In this document: piece by piece, positions 7,450-12,789 of the stretch
Position numbering within the stretch: position 1 is the stretch's first letter
Layout of the letters: the number at the start of each line of letters is the position of its first letter
Origin: UBA4735 sp035935465
GTDB taxonomy: Bacteria; Chloroflexota; Limnocylindria; P2-11E
NCBI GenBank assembly: GCA_035935465.1
Contig: DASYXA010000112.1
Coordinates: 1 to 12,789, forward strand
Reading direction: 5' to 3'
Length of the DNA: 12,789 bases
Position numbers and translations under genes: made by a program
Notes under the pieces: generated by a model
What the model was told of the DNA's origin: nothing
The model's database searches: none
Seen by the model: the letters and a program-made list of their open reading frames with translations, nothing else

Positions 7450-8139
7450 ATGCCGCTGCCGACGGTCCCCGACCTCGCCGCCATGATCGACCACGCCGTC
7501 CTGAAGCCGACCCAGACCGAACGGGACGTCGTGGACGCGTGCGCCATCGCGCGCCAGGAGCACATCGCGTCGGTGTGCGTGAAGCCGTTCTACGTCCCCG
7601 TGACCGCGCGCCTGCTGAAAGACTCGGGCGTGGACACCTCGACGGTCATCGGGTTCCCCCACGGCGGGCAGTCACCGGAAACGAAGGTGACCACAGCCTC
7701 CACCGCTCTGCACGACGGCGCGACCGAGCTCGACATGGTGATCAACATCGGCGCGCTCATCGACAAGGACTACGCGACCGTCGAGCGTGAGGTCGCGTCC
7801 GTCGTCGGCCTCGCGCACGCGAACGAAGCGCTCGTGAAGGTGATCCTCGAGACGAGCTACCTCGACGACGCGCAGAAGGTCATCGCCGCCCAGATCGCGG
7901 CTGCTGCGGGCGCCGACTTCGTGAAGACCTCGACCGGCTTCGGTCCCGAGGGCGCGACGGTGGAGGACGTCCGGCTGCTCCGTCAGACCGTCGGCCTGAA
8001 GCTCGGGGTCAAGGCGTCGGGCGGGATCCGGACGCTGGATGAGGCGCTCGCGATGATCGACGCCGGAGCCAGTCGGCTCGGGACGTCATCGACCGGTGCG
8101 ATCCTCGCTGAGCTCCGGCGCCGGCGCGGTGAGGACTAA
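7450..8139 (+). CDS. deoC: Deoxyribose-phosphate aldolase
   Basis: A class I aldolase of 229 residues from ATG 7450 (GTG 7447 directly precedes it and would add one residue). It reversibly cleaves 2-deoxyribose 5-phosphate to glyceraldehyde 3-phosphate and acetaldehyde in deoxynucleoside catabolism. Motifs: MIDHAVLKPTQ (12-22), SVCVKPFYV (41-49), VIGFPHGG (66-73), ELDMVINIGAL (93-103, proton-relay Asp95), ADFVKTSTGFGPEGAT (155-170, Schiff-base Lys159) and GVKASGGIRT (186-195, second catalytic Lys188). All catalytic residues are intact and the length is typical of short bacterial DeoC. No other nucleoside-catabolism gene is adjacent. The last 54 bp are overlapped on the other strand by a candidate small gene. 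Confidence 0.96.
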   Translation: MPLPTVPDLAAMIDHAVLKPTQTERDVVDACAIARQEHIASVCVKPFYVPVTARLLKDSGVDTSTVIGFPHGGQSPETKVTTASTALHDGATELDMVINIGALIDKDYATVEREVASVVGLAHANEALVKVILETSYLDDAQKVIAAQIAAAAGADFVKTSTGFGPEGATVEDVRLLRQTVGLKLGVKASGGIRTLDEALAMIDAGASRLGTSSTGAILAELRRRRGED

Positions 8140-8277
8140 GACCGGCCGCAGGTCGCGCGCGATCGCGATCCGATCCAGCGCCGTGAGCGGAACGAGACGC
8201 ATGAGCTTCGCCACATCACCCCAGGACTCACCGCGGAGGGCTGCCGTGGTGGGTCGGTCGCGGTGCGCCCCGTTCAT
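8086..8277 (-). CDS. Candidate small protein (63 aa), unrecognised
   Basis: A minus-strand reading frame of 63 residues beginning MNGAHRDRPTTAALRG and ending in LSEDRTGR. Support is mainly the start: AGGAGG (8290-8285) lies 7 nt before the ATG at 8277, the strongest Shine-Dalgarno in the window, in a genome segment where most starts have none. The middle (GDVAKLMRLVPLTALDRIAIARDL) could form amphipathic helices. There is no signal peptide, membrane span or Cys/His cluster, and I recognise no family. The 3' end overlaps the last codons of deoC on the opposite strand. A long frame continues upstream of the ATG but looks like shadow sequence. It could be a real small gene or a chance frame behind a purine run. 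Confidence 0.4.
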   Translation of the reverse strand: MNGAHRDRPTTAALRGESWGDVAKLMRLVPLTALDRIAIARDLRPVLVLTAPAPELSEDRTGR

Positions 8278-8422
8278 CACCGTGCCTCCTCGTTCGTTCT
8301 GCCGGCAGACTGCGCGCGCGGGCCCGCGCGAACGACGGCGCGGGGCACCTTCGGACGGTGCTCGTCCTGACCCGTTGACCGTGTCACATGACGCAATGGT
8401 CGCTTTCGAGGTCGGAAACCGA

Positions 8423-8428
8423 TACAAT
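8423..8428 (+). promoter_or_regulatory. Candidate -10 box (TACAAT) of the helicase promoter
   Basis: TACAAT differs from the TATAAT consensus at one position and is the best -10 match in the region. A short inverted repeat, TCGG-AAA-CCGA, sits just in front of it (8412-8422). No good -35 is visible 16-18 nt upstream. Transcription would start near 8434-8435, giving a leader of about 83 nt to the TTG at 8518. The helicase therefore appears to have a real leader, unlike the leaderless genes elsewhere in the window. Confidence 0.5.
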
Positions 8429-8459
8429 CCGCTGGTACATACACGGACATCGGGCACTC

Positions 8460-8501
8460 GTGGGGGGCTGGACCGAAGTCGGTCTGGTCCTTTTTTCATA
8501 G
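8460..8501 (+). CDS. Possible 13-codon leader mini-ORF over the terminator hairpin
   Basis: GTG 8460 opens a 13-codon frame (M-GGWTEVGLVLFS, stop TAG 8499-8501) that covers the whole hairpin and T-tract in the helicase leader and ends 16 nt before the helicase start. A ribosome translating it would melt the hairpin. The Shine-Dalgarno in front is weak (GGG at 8452-8454), and a frame this short can arise by chance, so this is only a suggestion. Confidence 0.15.
   Translation: MGGWTEVGLVLFS
8465..8496 (+). terminator. Intrinsic terminator/attenuator hairpin in the helicase 5' leader
   Basis: Bases 8465-8475 pair with 8480-8490 as an 11-bp stem (three G-U pairs: 8467/8488, 8469/8486, 8470/8485) around an AAGT loop at 8476-8479. 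The stem is followed directly by six T (8491-8496). This is the form of a rho-independent terminator, and it lies after the promoter and 21 nt before the start codon. It can hardly end the deoC transcript alone, being over 320 bp beyond the deoC stop. Premature termination control of the helicase is the natural reading. CGGAC (8444-8448) can pair with GTCCG (8501-8505) next to the Shine-Dalgarno, so an alternative fold exists on paper. Confidence 0.6.
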
Positions 8502-8517
8502 TCCGGTTGGAGAAGAT

Positions 8518-9678
8518 TTGACCCTCGCACCAGAGAAACCCGCTCCCGCGATCGAAACGGGACGATTCGGCGACCTGACGATCCATCCCAGAGTGGCGAA
8601 GGCGATCGAAGACCTCGGATTCATGGCCCCGACCCCCGTCCAGGCCAAGGCCATTCCGCTCATGCTCGAGGGCCGCGACGTGCTAGCCCAGGCCCAGACG
8701 GGCACCGGCAAGACGGCGGCATTCGCGATCCCGGTCCTGCAGCTCATCGAGCCGGCGCTGCGCAAGCCGCAGGCGCTCATCGTCGTCCCGACCCGCGAGC
8801 TCTGCGTCCAGGTGACGCGCGAGTTCGGGTCGCTCGGCAAGTACATGCACTCGAGCGAGGTCGCCATCTACGGCGGCGTCTCGTACGTCCCGCAAGAGCG
8901 CGCCCTCAAGCGCGGCGCGACCATCGTCGTCGGCACACCCGGCCGGCTGCTCGACCACATCGAGCGCGGCACGCTGGACCTCTCGGCCCTGCGCGTCGTC
9001 ATCCTCGACGAGGCCGACCGGCTGCTCGACATGGGCTTCGCGCCCGAAGTGAAGCGGCTGCTGGGCAAGTGCCCGACGAACCGGCAGACCGCGCTGTTCA
9101 GCGCGACGCTCCAGGGCGAGGTGCAGGATCTCGCGCGGCGCTTCACGAAGAACCCGGCGCAGATCGCGATCGAGCCCGAGCGGGTCAACCTCGCGGCGAT
9201 CGAGCAGATCTACATCGAGGTCCTCGACGAGGACAAGGTGAAGGCGCTCGAAGAGCTGCTCAAGAAGTACGAGATCGACCAGGTCCTCATCTTCCGCCAC
9301 ACCAAGCGCGGGGTGGACAAGCTCGTCGAGTCGCTTCAGCGCCGCAAGCACAAGGTCGAGGCGCTGCACGGTGACCTCAGCCAGCGCGAGCGCGAGCGCA
9401 CGCTCGACGCCTTCCGCGATGGCTCGCTGCCGATGCTCGTCGCGACGAATGTGGCGGCGCGCGGCCTCCACATCGAGGACATCAGCCACGTCGTGAACTA
9501 CGACCTCCCCGAGGACCCCGAGACGTTCACCCACCGCGTCGGCCGCACCGGCCGCGCCGGGAAGCAGGGCGTCGCGGTGACGTTCGTCGGCCCGTGGGAC
9601 GTCGACGAGTTCGAGGTCCTGAAGAAGAAGGCCAAGGTGACGTTCCGGCGTGAGGTGCTCGACCTCTACGGGACCTGA
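8518..9678 (+). CDS. DEAD-box ATP-dependent RNA helicase
   Basis: A 386-residue cytosolic RNA-remodelling ATPase with both RecA-like domains. Motifs: Phe17 and PTPVQ (38-42) of the Q motif, AQTGTGKT (59-66, Walker A), PTRELCVQ (91-98), GG (119-120), TPGRLLD (140-146), DEAD (164-167), SAT (195-197), VLIFRHTKR (256-264), a LHGDLSQRER segment (283-292), VATNVAARGLHIEDISHVVNYDLP (308-331) and HRVGRTGRAG (339-348). All are intact. The TTG 8518 start has GGAG 5 nt upstream and is needed to keep the Q motif; the next Met is residue 36. Members of this RhlE/CshA-like group act in ribosome assembly, mRNA decay and cold adaptation. The protein stops right after the core, without the basic tail such helicases often have, but the same frame continues with a basic tail after the TGA. 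Confidence 0.95.
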   Translation: MTLAPEKPAPAIETGRFGDLTIHPRVAKAIEDLGFMAPTPVQAKAIPLMLEGRDVLAQAQTGTGKTAAFAIPVLQLIEPALRKPQALIVVPTRELCVQVTREFGSLGKYMHSSEVAIYGGVSYVPQERALKRGATIVVGTPGRLLDHIERGTLDLSALRVVILDEADRLLDMGFAPEVKRLLGKCPTNRQTALFSATLQGEVQDLARRFTKNPAQIAIEPERVNLAAIEQIYIEVLDEDKVKALEELLKKYEIDQVLIFRHTKRGVDKLVESLQRRKHKVEALHGDLSQRERERTLDAFRDGSLPMLVATNVAARGLHIEDISHVVNYDLPEDPETFTHRVGRTGRAGKQGVAVTFVGPWDVDEFEVLKKKAKVTFRREVLDLYGT

Positions 9679-9882
9679 AGGATCTCTCGAGCGGCCCGTC
9701 CCACCGGTCAGGGTGGCCGGCCTGGAAGCTCGAAGCGTTTGAAGATCGAAGCGGGGCTCGCGCAGACCGCCGCGCCGGGGGCGCCGGTCGCCGCGAAGAA
9801 GCCCGTCCATGTCGGGCAGAAGTGGTCGCGTTCGCAGCGGCCGAACACGGCTCGCTCCAGGCGGAGCTGGCGCGGACCCTAG
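9679..9882 (+). other. In-frame 67-codon basic extension behind the helicase stop codon
   Basis: After TGA 9676-9678 the helicase frame stays open for 67 codons to TAG 9880-9882. The conceptual tail is rich in Arg, Lys, Gly, Pro, Ser and Ala, with segments such as PTGQGGRPGSSKRLKIEAG and KKPVHVGQKWSRSQRPNTARS. That is the type of composition seen in C-terminal RNA-binding tails of DEAD-box proteins. Its stop shares the CTAG at 9879-9882 with the stop of the convergent M20 gene. By hand count GC at third positions is about 80% overall and nearer 90% in the last two thirds. It could be a tail lost by a recent nonsense change, a readthrough product, a sequencing error, or chance. Confidence 0.4.
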
Positions 9883-11216
9883 CCCAGATACTCCCGCGCG
9901 GTCTGCGCGTAGAGATCGAGCATGAGCTGCAACGACTCCTGGTCGATCCGCTCGTCGCGCCCATGGAACATCGTCATGAACTCGCCGAACGGGATGTTCC
10001 GGCTGTACACGCTGTACCCGTAGGCCGGGACACCCTTCCGTCGGAAGAACCGCGAGTCCGTCGCCCCGATCGTGAACGACGGCACGATCTCCGCACCGTC
10101 CATGACCCTGCGCGTGACGTTGCGCATCACGTCGAAGATCGGCGTGTTCGTCTTCGACGCGCTCGCGGGGTTGCTGTCCTCGTCCACGATCTCGACGTGC
10201 TCCCAGAGGTCGCCGATCGCCTCGCGAAGCATCGCCCGCACCTCGGGGCCCTCGTCGCCGGGCACGGTCCGGATATCGATCTGCATGACCGCGCTGTCGG
10301 GAATGATGTTCGTCTTCTGCCCGCTGTGGAGGATGTTCGGCGAGAACGTCGTGTGGACGGATGCGTCGAACACCCGGGCGAGCCCGACCGGCAGCTGTCC
10401 GAGCGTCGGCGCGAATGCGGCGTCGCTGACCAGGCTTGAGGCGAGCGGCTCCTCGAACTGCATCGCGTCGACGAACTCGCGCCAGGCGCCGTCGAGGTGC
10501 AGTCTCGGGGCGTAGGCCGCGATCCGCTTCACCACCTCAGCGGCTTTGACGAGCGCGTTGTCCGTCCGGTAGGGCATCGAGCCGTGCCCGGGCGTGCCCT
10601 TCACCTTCAGGCCGATCCAGTGCGACCCCTTCTCGCCCACGACCATCAGCGCCTTCGGTCCGCCGCGCGTGGGGATCGGGAGCGGCGGCTCGCCGGACTC
10701 GGTGAGCACCGCGTCGGCCTTCAGGTCGTCCCACTTGTTGTTCACGAGCCACTCGGCGCCCCACGTGCCGAGCGCCTCCTCGTCCGCCATCCCCGAGAAG
10801 ATGAGCGTGCCCTTGGGCTTCCAGCCCTCGCGGAGCAGCTTCTTCACCGCGACGGCCATCGTCACGGTGATGCTCAACATGTCGATCGCGCCGCGGCCCC
10901 ACACTTCGCCGTCGACCAGGTCGCCGCAGAACGGGTCGCGCGTCCAGCCGCTCGGATCCGCGGGCACGACGTCGATGTGGCCCATCAGCAGCAGGCTCGG
11001 CGCCTTCCGGTCGCTGCCCTCGACGCGGAGGATCATGCTTCCCCGCCCGGGATGCGATTCGTACTGCTCGATGTCCAGGCCCGGCCCCGCGAGGTACGCG
11101 CCGAGGGTCTTCGCGTTCCGGACCTCGCCGCCGGAATCCGGCGTGCCGTCGTTCACGCACTCGTTGCGGATCATCGTCTGGAGCAGGTCGGTGGCTTCGG
11201 CGAGCGGCGTTGCCAT
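9879..11216 (-). CDS. M20 family metallopeptidase (ArgE/DapE/carboxypeptidase-like)
   Basis: A 445-residue di-zinc amidohydrolase that removes or splits an N-acyl or peptide bond next to a free carboxylate. Visible ligands and catalytic residues: GHIDVVPA (79-86, His80 ligand and Asp82), GRGAIDM (108-114, bridging Asp112), ADEEALGTWGA (144-154, general base Glu146 and ligand Glu147), a TESGEP segment (172-177, acidic ligand), the lid/dimer domain starting near GTPGHGSMPYRTDNA (208-221) and the last ligand His418 in HGRDERI. The length fits carboxypeptidase/dipeptidase-type M20 members better than short DapE or ArgE, but the substrate is not determined. ATG 11216 is chosen by family N-terminus; the longer open frame upstream runs through VOC antisense-frame sequence. 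It lies 11 nt after the VOC gene. Confidence 0.9.
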   Translation of the reverse strand: MATPLAEATDLLQTMIRNECVNDGTPDSGGEVRNAKTLGAYLAGPGLDIEQYESHPGRGSMILRVEGSDRKAPSLLLMGHIDVVPADPSGWTRDPFCGDLVDGEVWGRGAIDMLSITVTMAVAVKKLLREGWKPKGTLIFSGMADEEALGTWGAEWLVNNKWDDLKADAVLTESGEPPLPIPTRGGPKALMVVGEKGSHWIGLKVKGTPGHGSMPYRTDNALVKAAEVVKRIAAYAPRLHLDGAWREFVDAMQFEEPLASSLVSDAAFAPTLGQLPVGLARVFDASVHTTFSPNILHSGQKTNIIPDSAVMQIDIRTVPGDEGPEVRAMLREAIGDLWEHVEIVDEDSNPASASKTNTPIFDVMRNVTRRVMDGAEIVPSFTIGATDSRFFRRKGVPAYGYSVYSRNIPFGEFMTMFHGRDERIDQESLQLMLDLYAQTAREYLG

Positions 11217-11224
11217 GCGGGCGC

Positions 11225-11230
11225 AGCCTA
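11225..11230 (-). promoter_or_regulatory. Candidate -10 box (TAGGCT) for the M20 gene, overlapping the VOC stop
   Basis: On the minus strand TAGGCT (11230-11225) begins with the TAG stop of the VOC gene and lies 8 nt before the ATG at 11216. There is no Shine-Dalgarno in the 11-nt spacer. The M20 gene may thus have its own leaderless start besides readthrough from the VOC promoter. The same stop/-10 overlap occurs at moeA. Confidence 0.35.
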
Positions 11231-11584
11231 GCGCGCCCGCGGGATCCAGAGGCCGACGACGTTGCCCTCCGGATCCGCGAACTGTCCGATCGTCGGGCCG
11301 TCCGGCACCGTCGTCCGCGGCAACACGGTCCGGCCGCCGAGCTGTTCGATCCGGGCGAGCTTGGCGTCGATGTCGCCGACCTGGATGTAGAACATCGCGT
11401 GGCCCGGCGTCCCTGGCCGAGCGGCGAACAGCACCCCGGCGACCGGGAGGTCCTCGCGTGGGTAGACCATCGTGTACGCCGGTTGCGGCGTCCCGAGCTT
11501 CCAGTCGAATGCGCCCCGGTAGAAGGCTCCCAGCGTCTTGAGGTCCTGTCCCGCGATCTCGAACGTGTTGACCGGATCGCCCAT
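11228..11584 (-). CDS. VOC family protein (glyoxalase/bleomycin-resistance-like)
   Basis: A 118-residue single-module pair of beta-alpha-beta-beta-beta units. N-terminal part: VNTFEIAGQDLKTLGAFYRGAFDWKLG, the usual FY..xF.W opening. C-terminal part: HAMFYIQVGDIDAKLARIEQLGG, then a GP-containing strand and FADPEGNVVGLW, the DP-GN-xGL ending. Such proteins bind a metal and act as lyases, dioxygenases, isomerases or ligand-binding resistance proteins; which applies here is unknown. ATG 11584 is chosen over an upstream start because GGGGAG (11596-11591) lies 6 nt before it, the VOC fold begins right after it, and a good promoter sits upstream. It diverges from the HxlR-type regulator and is probably its target. 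Its stop lies 11 nt before the M20 start. Confidence 0.88.
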   Translation of the reverse strand: MGDPVNTFEIAGQDLKTLGAFYRGAFDWKLGTPQPAYTMVYPREDLPVAGVLFAARPGTPGHAMFYIQVGDIDAKLARIEQLGGRTVLPRTTVPDGPTIGQFADPEGNVVGLWIPRAR

Positions 11585-11611
11585 CGTGCGCTCCCCTTTC
11601 TGTGCCGTGGA

Positions 11612-11660
11612 CCGGCGCTTGAGAATATCCAGCACATCGCTTGAGTTTGTCAAGCGCCGG
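11612..11660. promoter_or_regulatory. Candidate operator: perfect 11-bp inverted repeat with an internal half-site
   Basis: CCGGCGCTTGA (11612-11622) and TCAAGCGCCGG (11650-11660) are exact reverse complements, 38 bp from centre to centre. A third, partial copy CGCTTGA lies at 11638-11644 and forms a tighter dyad, CGCTTGA-GTTTG-TCAAGCG, with the right arm. The element fills the space between the divergent VOC and HxlR genes. The right arm overlaps the -35 of the VOC promoter and the left arm covers its expected start point; the right arm also abuts the regulator's own -10. Regulators of the HxlR type commonly bind dyads next to their own gene, so this is the likely autoregulatory operator. 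Confidence 0.65.
11624..11653 (-). promoter_or_regulatory. Promoter of the VOC gene (TTGACA / GATATT)
   Basis: On the minus strand a perfect -35 TTGACA (11653-11648) is followed after 18 nt by GATATT (11629-11624), a four-of-six -10. Transcription would start near 11617, leaving a leader of about 33 nt with the GGGGAG ribosome-binding site. This is the only full consensus -35 I found in the window. It lies within the inverted-repeat operator, which suggests repression when the regulator is bound. Confidence 0.6.
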
Positions 11661-11661
11661 T

Positions 11662-11667
11662 GATACC
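11662..11667 (+). promoter_or_regulatory. Candidate -10 box (GATACC) for the HxlR-type regulator
   Basis: GATACC lies 8 nt before the ATG at 11676, with a possible TTGAGT -35 at 11641-11646 (15-nt spacing, short). No ribosome-binding site precedes the ATG apart from a GGGGG run too close to it. The box directly follows the right arm of the operator, so the gene is probably autoregulated. Confidence 0.4.
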
Positions 11668-11675
11668 GTGGGGGC

Positions 11676-12284
11676 ATGCGGTCGTACGGCCAGTACTGCG
11701 CCATGGCCAGAGGCCTGGATGTCATCGGCGATCGCTGGACGCTGCTCATCGTCCGTGAGCTCCTCCTCCAGGGCCCGTCGCGCTACGCCGAGCTCCAGCG
11801 GGGTCTCCCCGGCATCGCGACGAATCTCCTGGCTGACCGGCTCCGCGACCTGGAGGCGAACGGGATCGTCGCTCGCGAGGACGGGGTCATGTCGCTCACG
11901 CCGCGCGGGCACGATCTCGAGCCGGTCATACGAGCGATCGGACGGTGGGGCGCGCCGCTGCTCGCCCAGCCGACCCCGAGCGAAGCGTTCCAGAGCCATT
12001 GGCTCGCGCTCCCGCTCCGCGAGCTCCTCGCCGATCACGCGCCGAAGCGCCGACCCCAGACCCTCGAAGTGCGCACCGGCGACGAGCCGCTCACGGTCGA
12101 CGTCGGCAAGGGCGTGGTGCGGATCCGGCCGGGCCGGCCCGAGTCGCCGGACGCGATCATCGGCGGACCGGCCCGGCTCGTGCTGCCGGTGCTCGCGGGG
12201 CGCGCACGGCTCGCGACGGCGCGCGTGCTCTTCGAAGGCGATCGGAGCGTGTTGCGCCGGCTCCAGTCGAACGCGTTCGCGTAG
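11676..12284 (+). CDS. HxlR-type winged-helix regulator with SCP2-like C-terminal domain
   Basis: A 202-residue DNA-binding regulator. Residues 1-95 are a HxlR-type winged helix: YGQYCAMARGLDVIGDRWTLLIVREL, then RYAELQRGLPGIATNLLADRL as recognition region, and a wing ending LTPRGHDLEPVI. The N-terminal Cys8 is in the position of the redox- or aldehyde-reactive Cys found in several HxlR members. Residues about 100-202 resemble an SCP2/sterol-carrier-like domain, with TLEVRTGDEPLTVDVGKG and a final ARLVLPVLAGRARL-xx-ARVLFEGDRSVLRRL, a known fusion in this family that may bind a hydrophobic ligand. The ATG fits the family N-terminus. It diverges from the VOC gene and precedes an MFS exporter, a layout typical of ligand-responsive local regulators. 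Confidence 0.9.
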   Translation: MRSYGQYCAMARGLDVIGDRWTLLIVRELLLQGPSRYAELQRGLPGIATNLLADRLRDLEANGIVAREDGVMSLTPRGHDLEPVIRAIGRWGAPLLAQPTPSEAFQSHWLALPLRELLADHAPKRRPQTLEVRTGDEPLTVDVGKGVVRIRPGRPESPDAIIGGPARLVLPVLAGRARLATARVLFEGDRSVLRRLQSNAFA

Positions 12285-12300
12285 CCGACCGACTGCGGTT

Positions 12301-12306
12301 TAGCCT
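12301..12306 (+). promoter_or_regulatory. Candidate -10 box (TAGCCT) for the MFS gene
   Basis: TAGCCT lies 7 nt before the ATG at 12314 in a 29-nt spacer without a Shine-Dalgarno. This repeats the leaderless arrangement seen at other genes of the window. No clear -35 is visible. Confidence 0.4.
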
Positions 12307-12313
12307 GACGCGC

Positions 12314-12789
12314 ATGTTGCGGGGCCTGACGCGCGATCCCGAGTTCCTCAAGCTCTGGATCGGCGAAACGATCTCCGATTTCGGCGATCAGATCACGCTG
12401 CTCGCGATCCCCTTGACCGCGGTCATCGTGCTGCGAGCGAGCGCGTTCGAGATGGGCCTGCTCGCCGCCGCGGCCGCGGCGCCGACCGCCCTGTTCAGCT
12501 TGCCGGTCGGGGTCTGGGTCGATCGGCTCCCGCGACGACGGGTCCTGATCGCCGCCGACCTCGGCCGCGCACTCGCGCTCGCGACAGTGCCGATCGCGTT
12601 CCTCGCCGGTGCCCTCGGGCTGGCGCAGCTCTACGTCGTAGCCTTCGTCACCGGCACGCTCAGCGTGTTCTTCATCGTGGCCTACCAGGCGTACCTGCCG
12701 GGGCTCGTCGGTCGCGAGCGTCTGGTCGACGCGAACGGCAAGCTGAACGCGAGCGGGTCCCTCGCGCAGCTCGCCGGCCCGAGCGTCGC
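12314..12789 (+). CDS. MFS transporter, N-terminal part (partial at right edge)
   Basis: The first 158 residues of a major facilitator, cut by the window end. It opens MLRGLTRDPEFLKLWIGETISDFGDQITLLAIPLTAV, the usual start of drug or macrolide exporter-like MFS proteins (MFS_3 type). The segment between the second and third spans, GVWVDRLPRRRVLIAADLGRA, is the classical loop 2-3 motif in the form G-x-x-x-D-R-x-x-R-R. About four membrane spans are visible (near residues 17-40, 46-66, 76-98 and 102-128), followed by a conserved LPGLVGRERLVDANGKLNAS segment. Family role: proton-driven export of small hydrophobic compounds; substrate unknown. It follows the HxlR-type regulator by 29 nt and may be under its control. 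Confidence 0.88.
   Translation, partial: MLRGLTRDPEFLKLWIGETISDFGDQITLLAIPLTAVIVLRASAFEMGLLAAAAAAPTALFSLPVGVWVDRLPRRRVLIAADLGRALALATVPIAFLAGALGLAQLYVVAFVTGTLSVFFIVAYQAYLPGLVGRERLVDANGKLNASGSLAQLAGPSV

Larger units (their letters stand above)
8140..8517. other. Intergenic region between deoC and the helicase gene
   Basis: This 378-bp stretch holds most of the candidate small minus-strand gene (to 8277) with its Shine-Dalgarno, a 16-bp perfect palindrome CGCGCGGGCCCGCGCG at 8315-8330, the helicase promoter (about 8423) and a leader with a terminator-like hairpin (8465-8496). From 8331 to about 8400 I see no gene or clear motif. The plus-strand frame open across the region (8096-8521) has no plausible start context or recognisable protein. 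Confidence 0.6.

Noticed and set aside
8315..8330. 16-bp GC palindrome as a transcription terminator
   Set aside because: It is a perfect palindrome with no loop and no T-tract on either strand; in such GC-rich DNA it may be chance. Kept only as a note in the intergenic entry.
8096..8521. A 141-codon plus-strand frame between deoC and the helicase
   Set aside because: It starts inside deoC without a ribosome-binding site, crosses the palindrome, the promoter and the terminator hairpin, and shows no protein-like pattern.
9822..10439. A 205-codon plus-strand frame opposite the end of the M20 gene
   Set aside because: Antisense shadow of an intact M20 gene; no motifs.
11217..12038. Long N-terminal extension of the M20 peptidase
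   Set aside because: The extension overlaps the VOC gene, the operator and the regulator gene; the M20 family N-terminus matches ATG 11216.

Overview
The window is a very GC-rich (by eye about 70%), densely packed bacterial chromosome segment with intact metabolic and housekeeping genes and no phage, transposon, CRISPR, tRNA or rRNA signal. High GC, GTG/TTG starts, an F420-type luciferase-fold oxidoreductase, an HxlR-SCP2 regulator and many apparently leaderless starts (a TANNNT-like box 6-8 nt before the start codon and no Shine-Dalgarno) suggest an uncultured Chloroflexota (Limnocylindria/Ellin6529-like) or an actinobacterial relative. That assignment is an inference from style; no marker gene is present.

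Layout: (1) 1-4293, plus strand: the 3' end of a molybdate/tungstate ABC-transporter ATPase, an unrecognised multi-pass membrane protein, then a tightly overlapping block moeA-moaC-mogA-psuG. The first three insert or process molybdopterin/molybdate; psuG (pseudouridine-5'-phosphate glycosidase) is translationally coupled to them although it has no known Moco role. moaC appears to start at a CTG. (2) 4330-6221, plus: an APH-fold phosphotransferase overlapping an F420-dependent LLM oxidoreductase by ATGA. (3) 6261-8139: a site-2 protease with two CBS domains (minus) diverging from deoC (plus) across only 31 bp, with two back-to-back -10 boxes. (4) 8140-8517: a gene-poor stretch with a candidate 63-aa minus-strand gene carrying a strong Shine-Dalgarno, then a promoter and an intrinsic-terminator-like hairpin in the leader of the next gene. 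(5) 8518-9678, plus: a DEAD-box RNA helicase whose reading frame continues for 67 basic, low-complexity codons past a TGA and ends at the stop codon of the convergent gene. (6) 9879-11584, minus: an M20 peptidase behind a VOC (glyoxalase-like) gene. (7) 11676-12789, plus: an HxlR-type regulator with an SCP2-like C-terminal domain, then the start of an MFS exporter. A perfect 11-bp inverted repeat plus an internal half-site lies in the VOC/HxlR divergent promoter and looks like the HxlR operator.

Working picture: molybdate or tungstate enters through the upstream transporter and is loaded onto molybdopterin by MogA/MoeA, with MoaC acting earlier in the pathway; moaA, moaD and moaE are not in the window. 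The right end looks like a stress- or ligand-responsive module (regulator, VOC, peptidase, exporter). The points most worth checking are the recurrent leaderless architecture with stop codons reused as -10 boxes, the helicase leader attenuator, the in-frame tail behind the helicase stop codon, and the HxlR operator.
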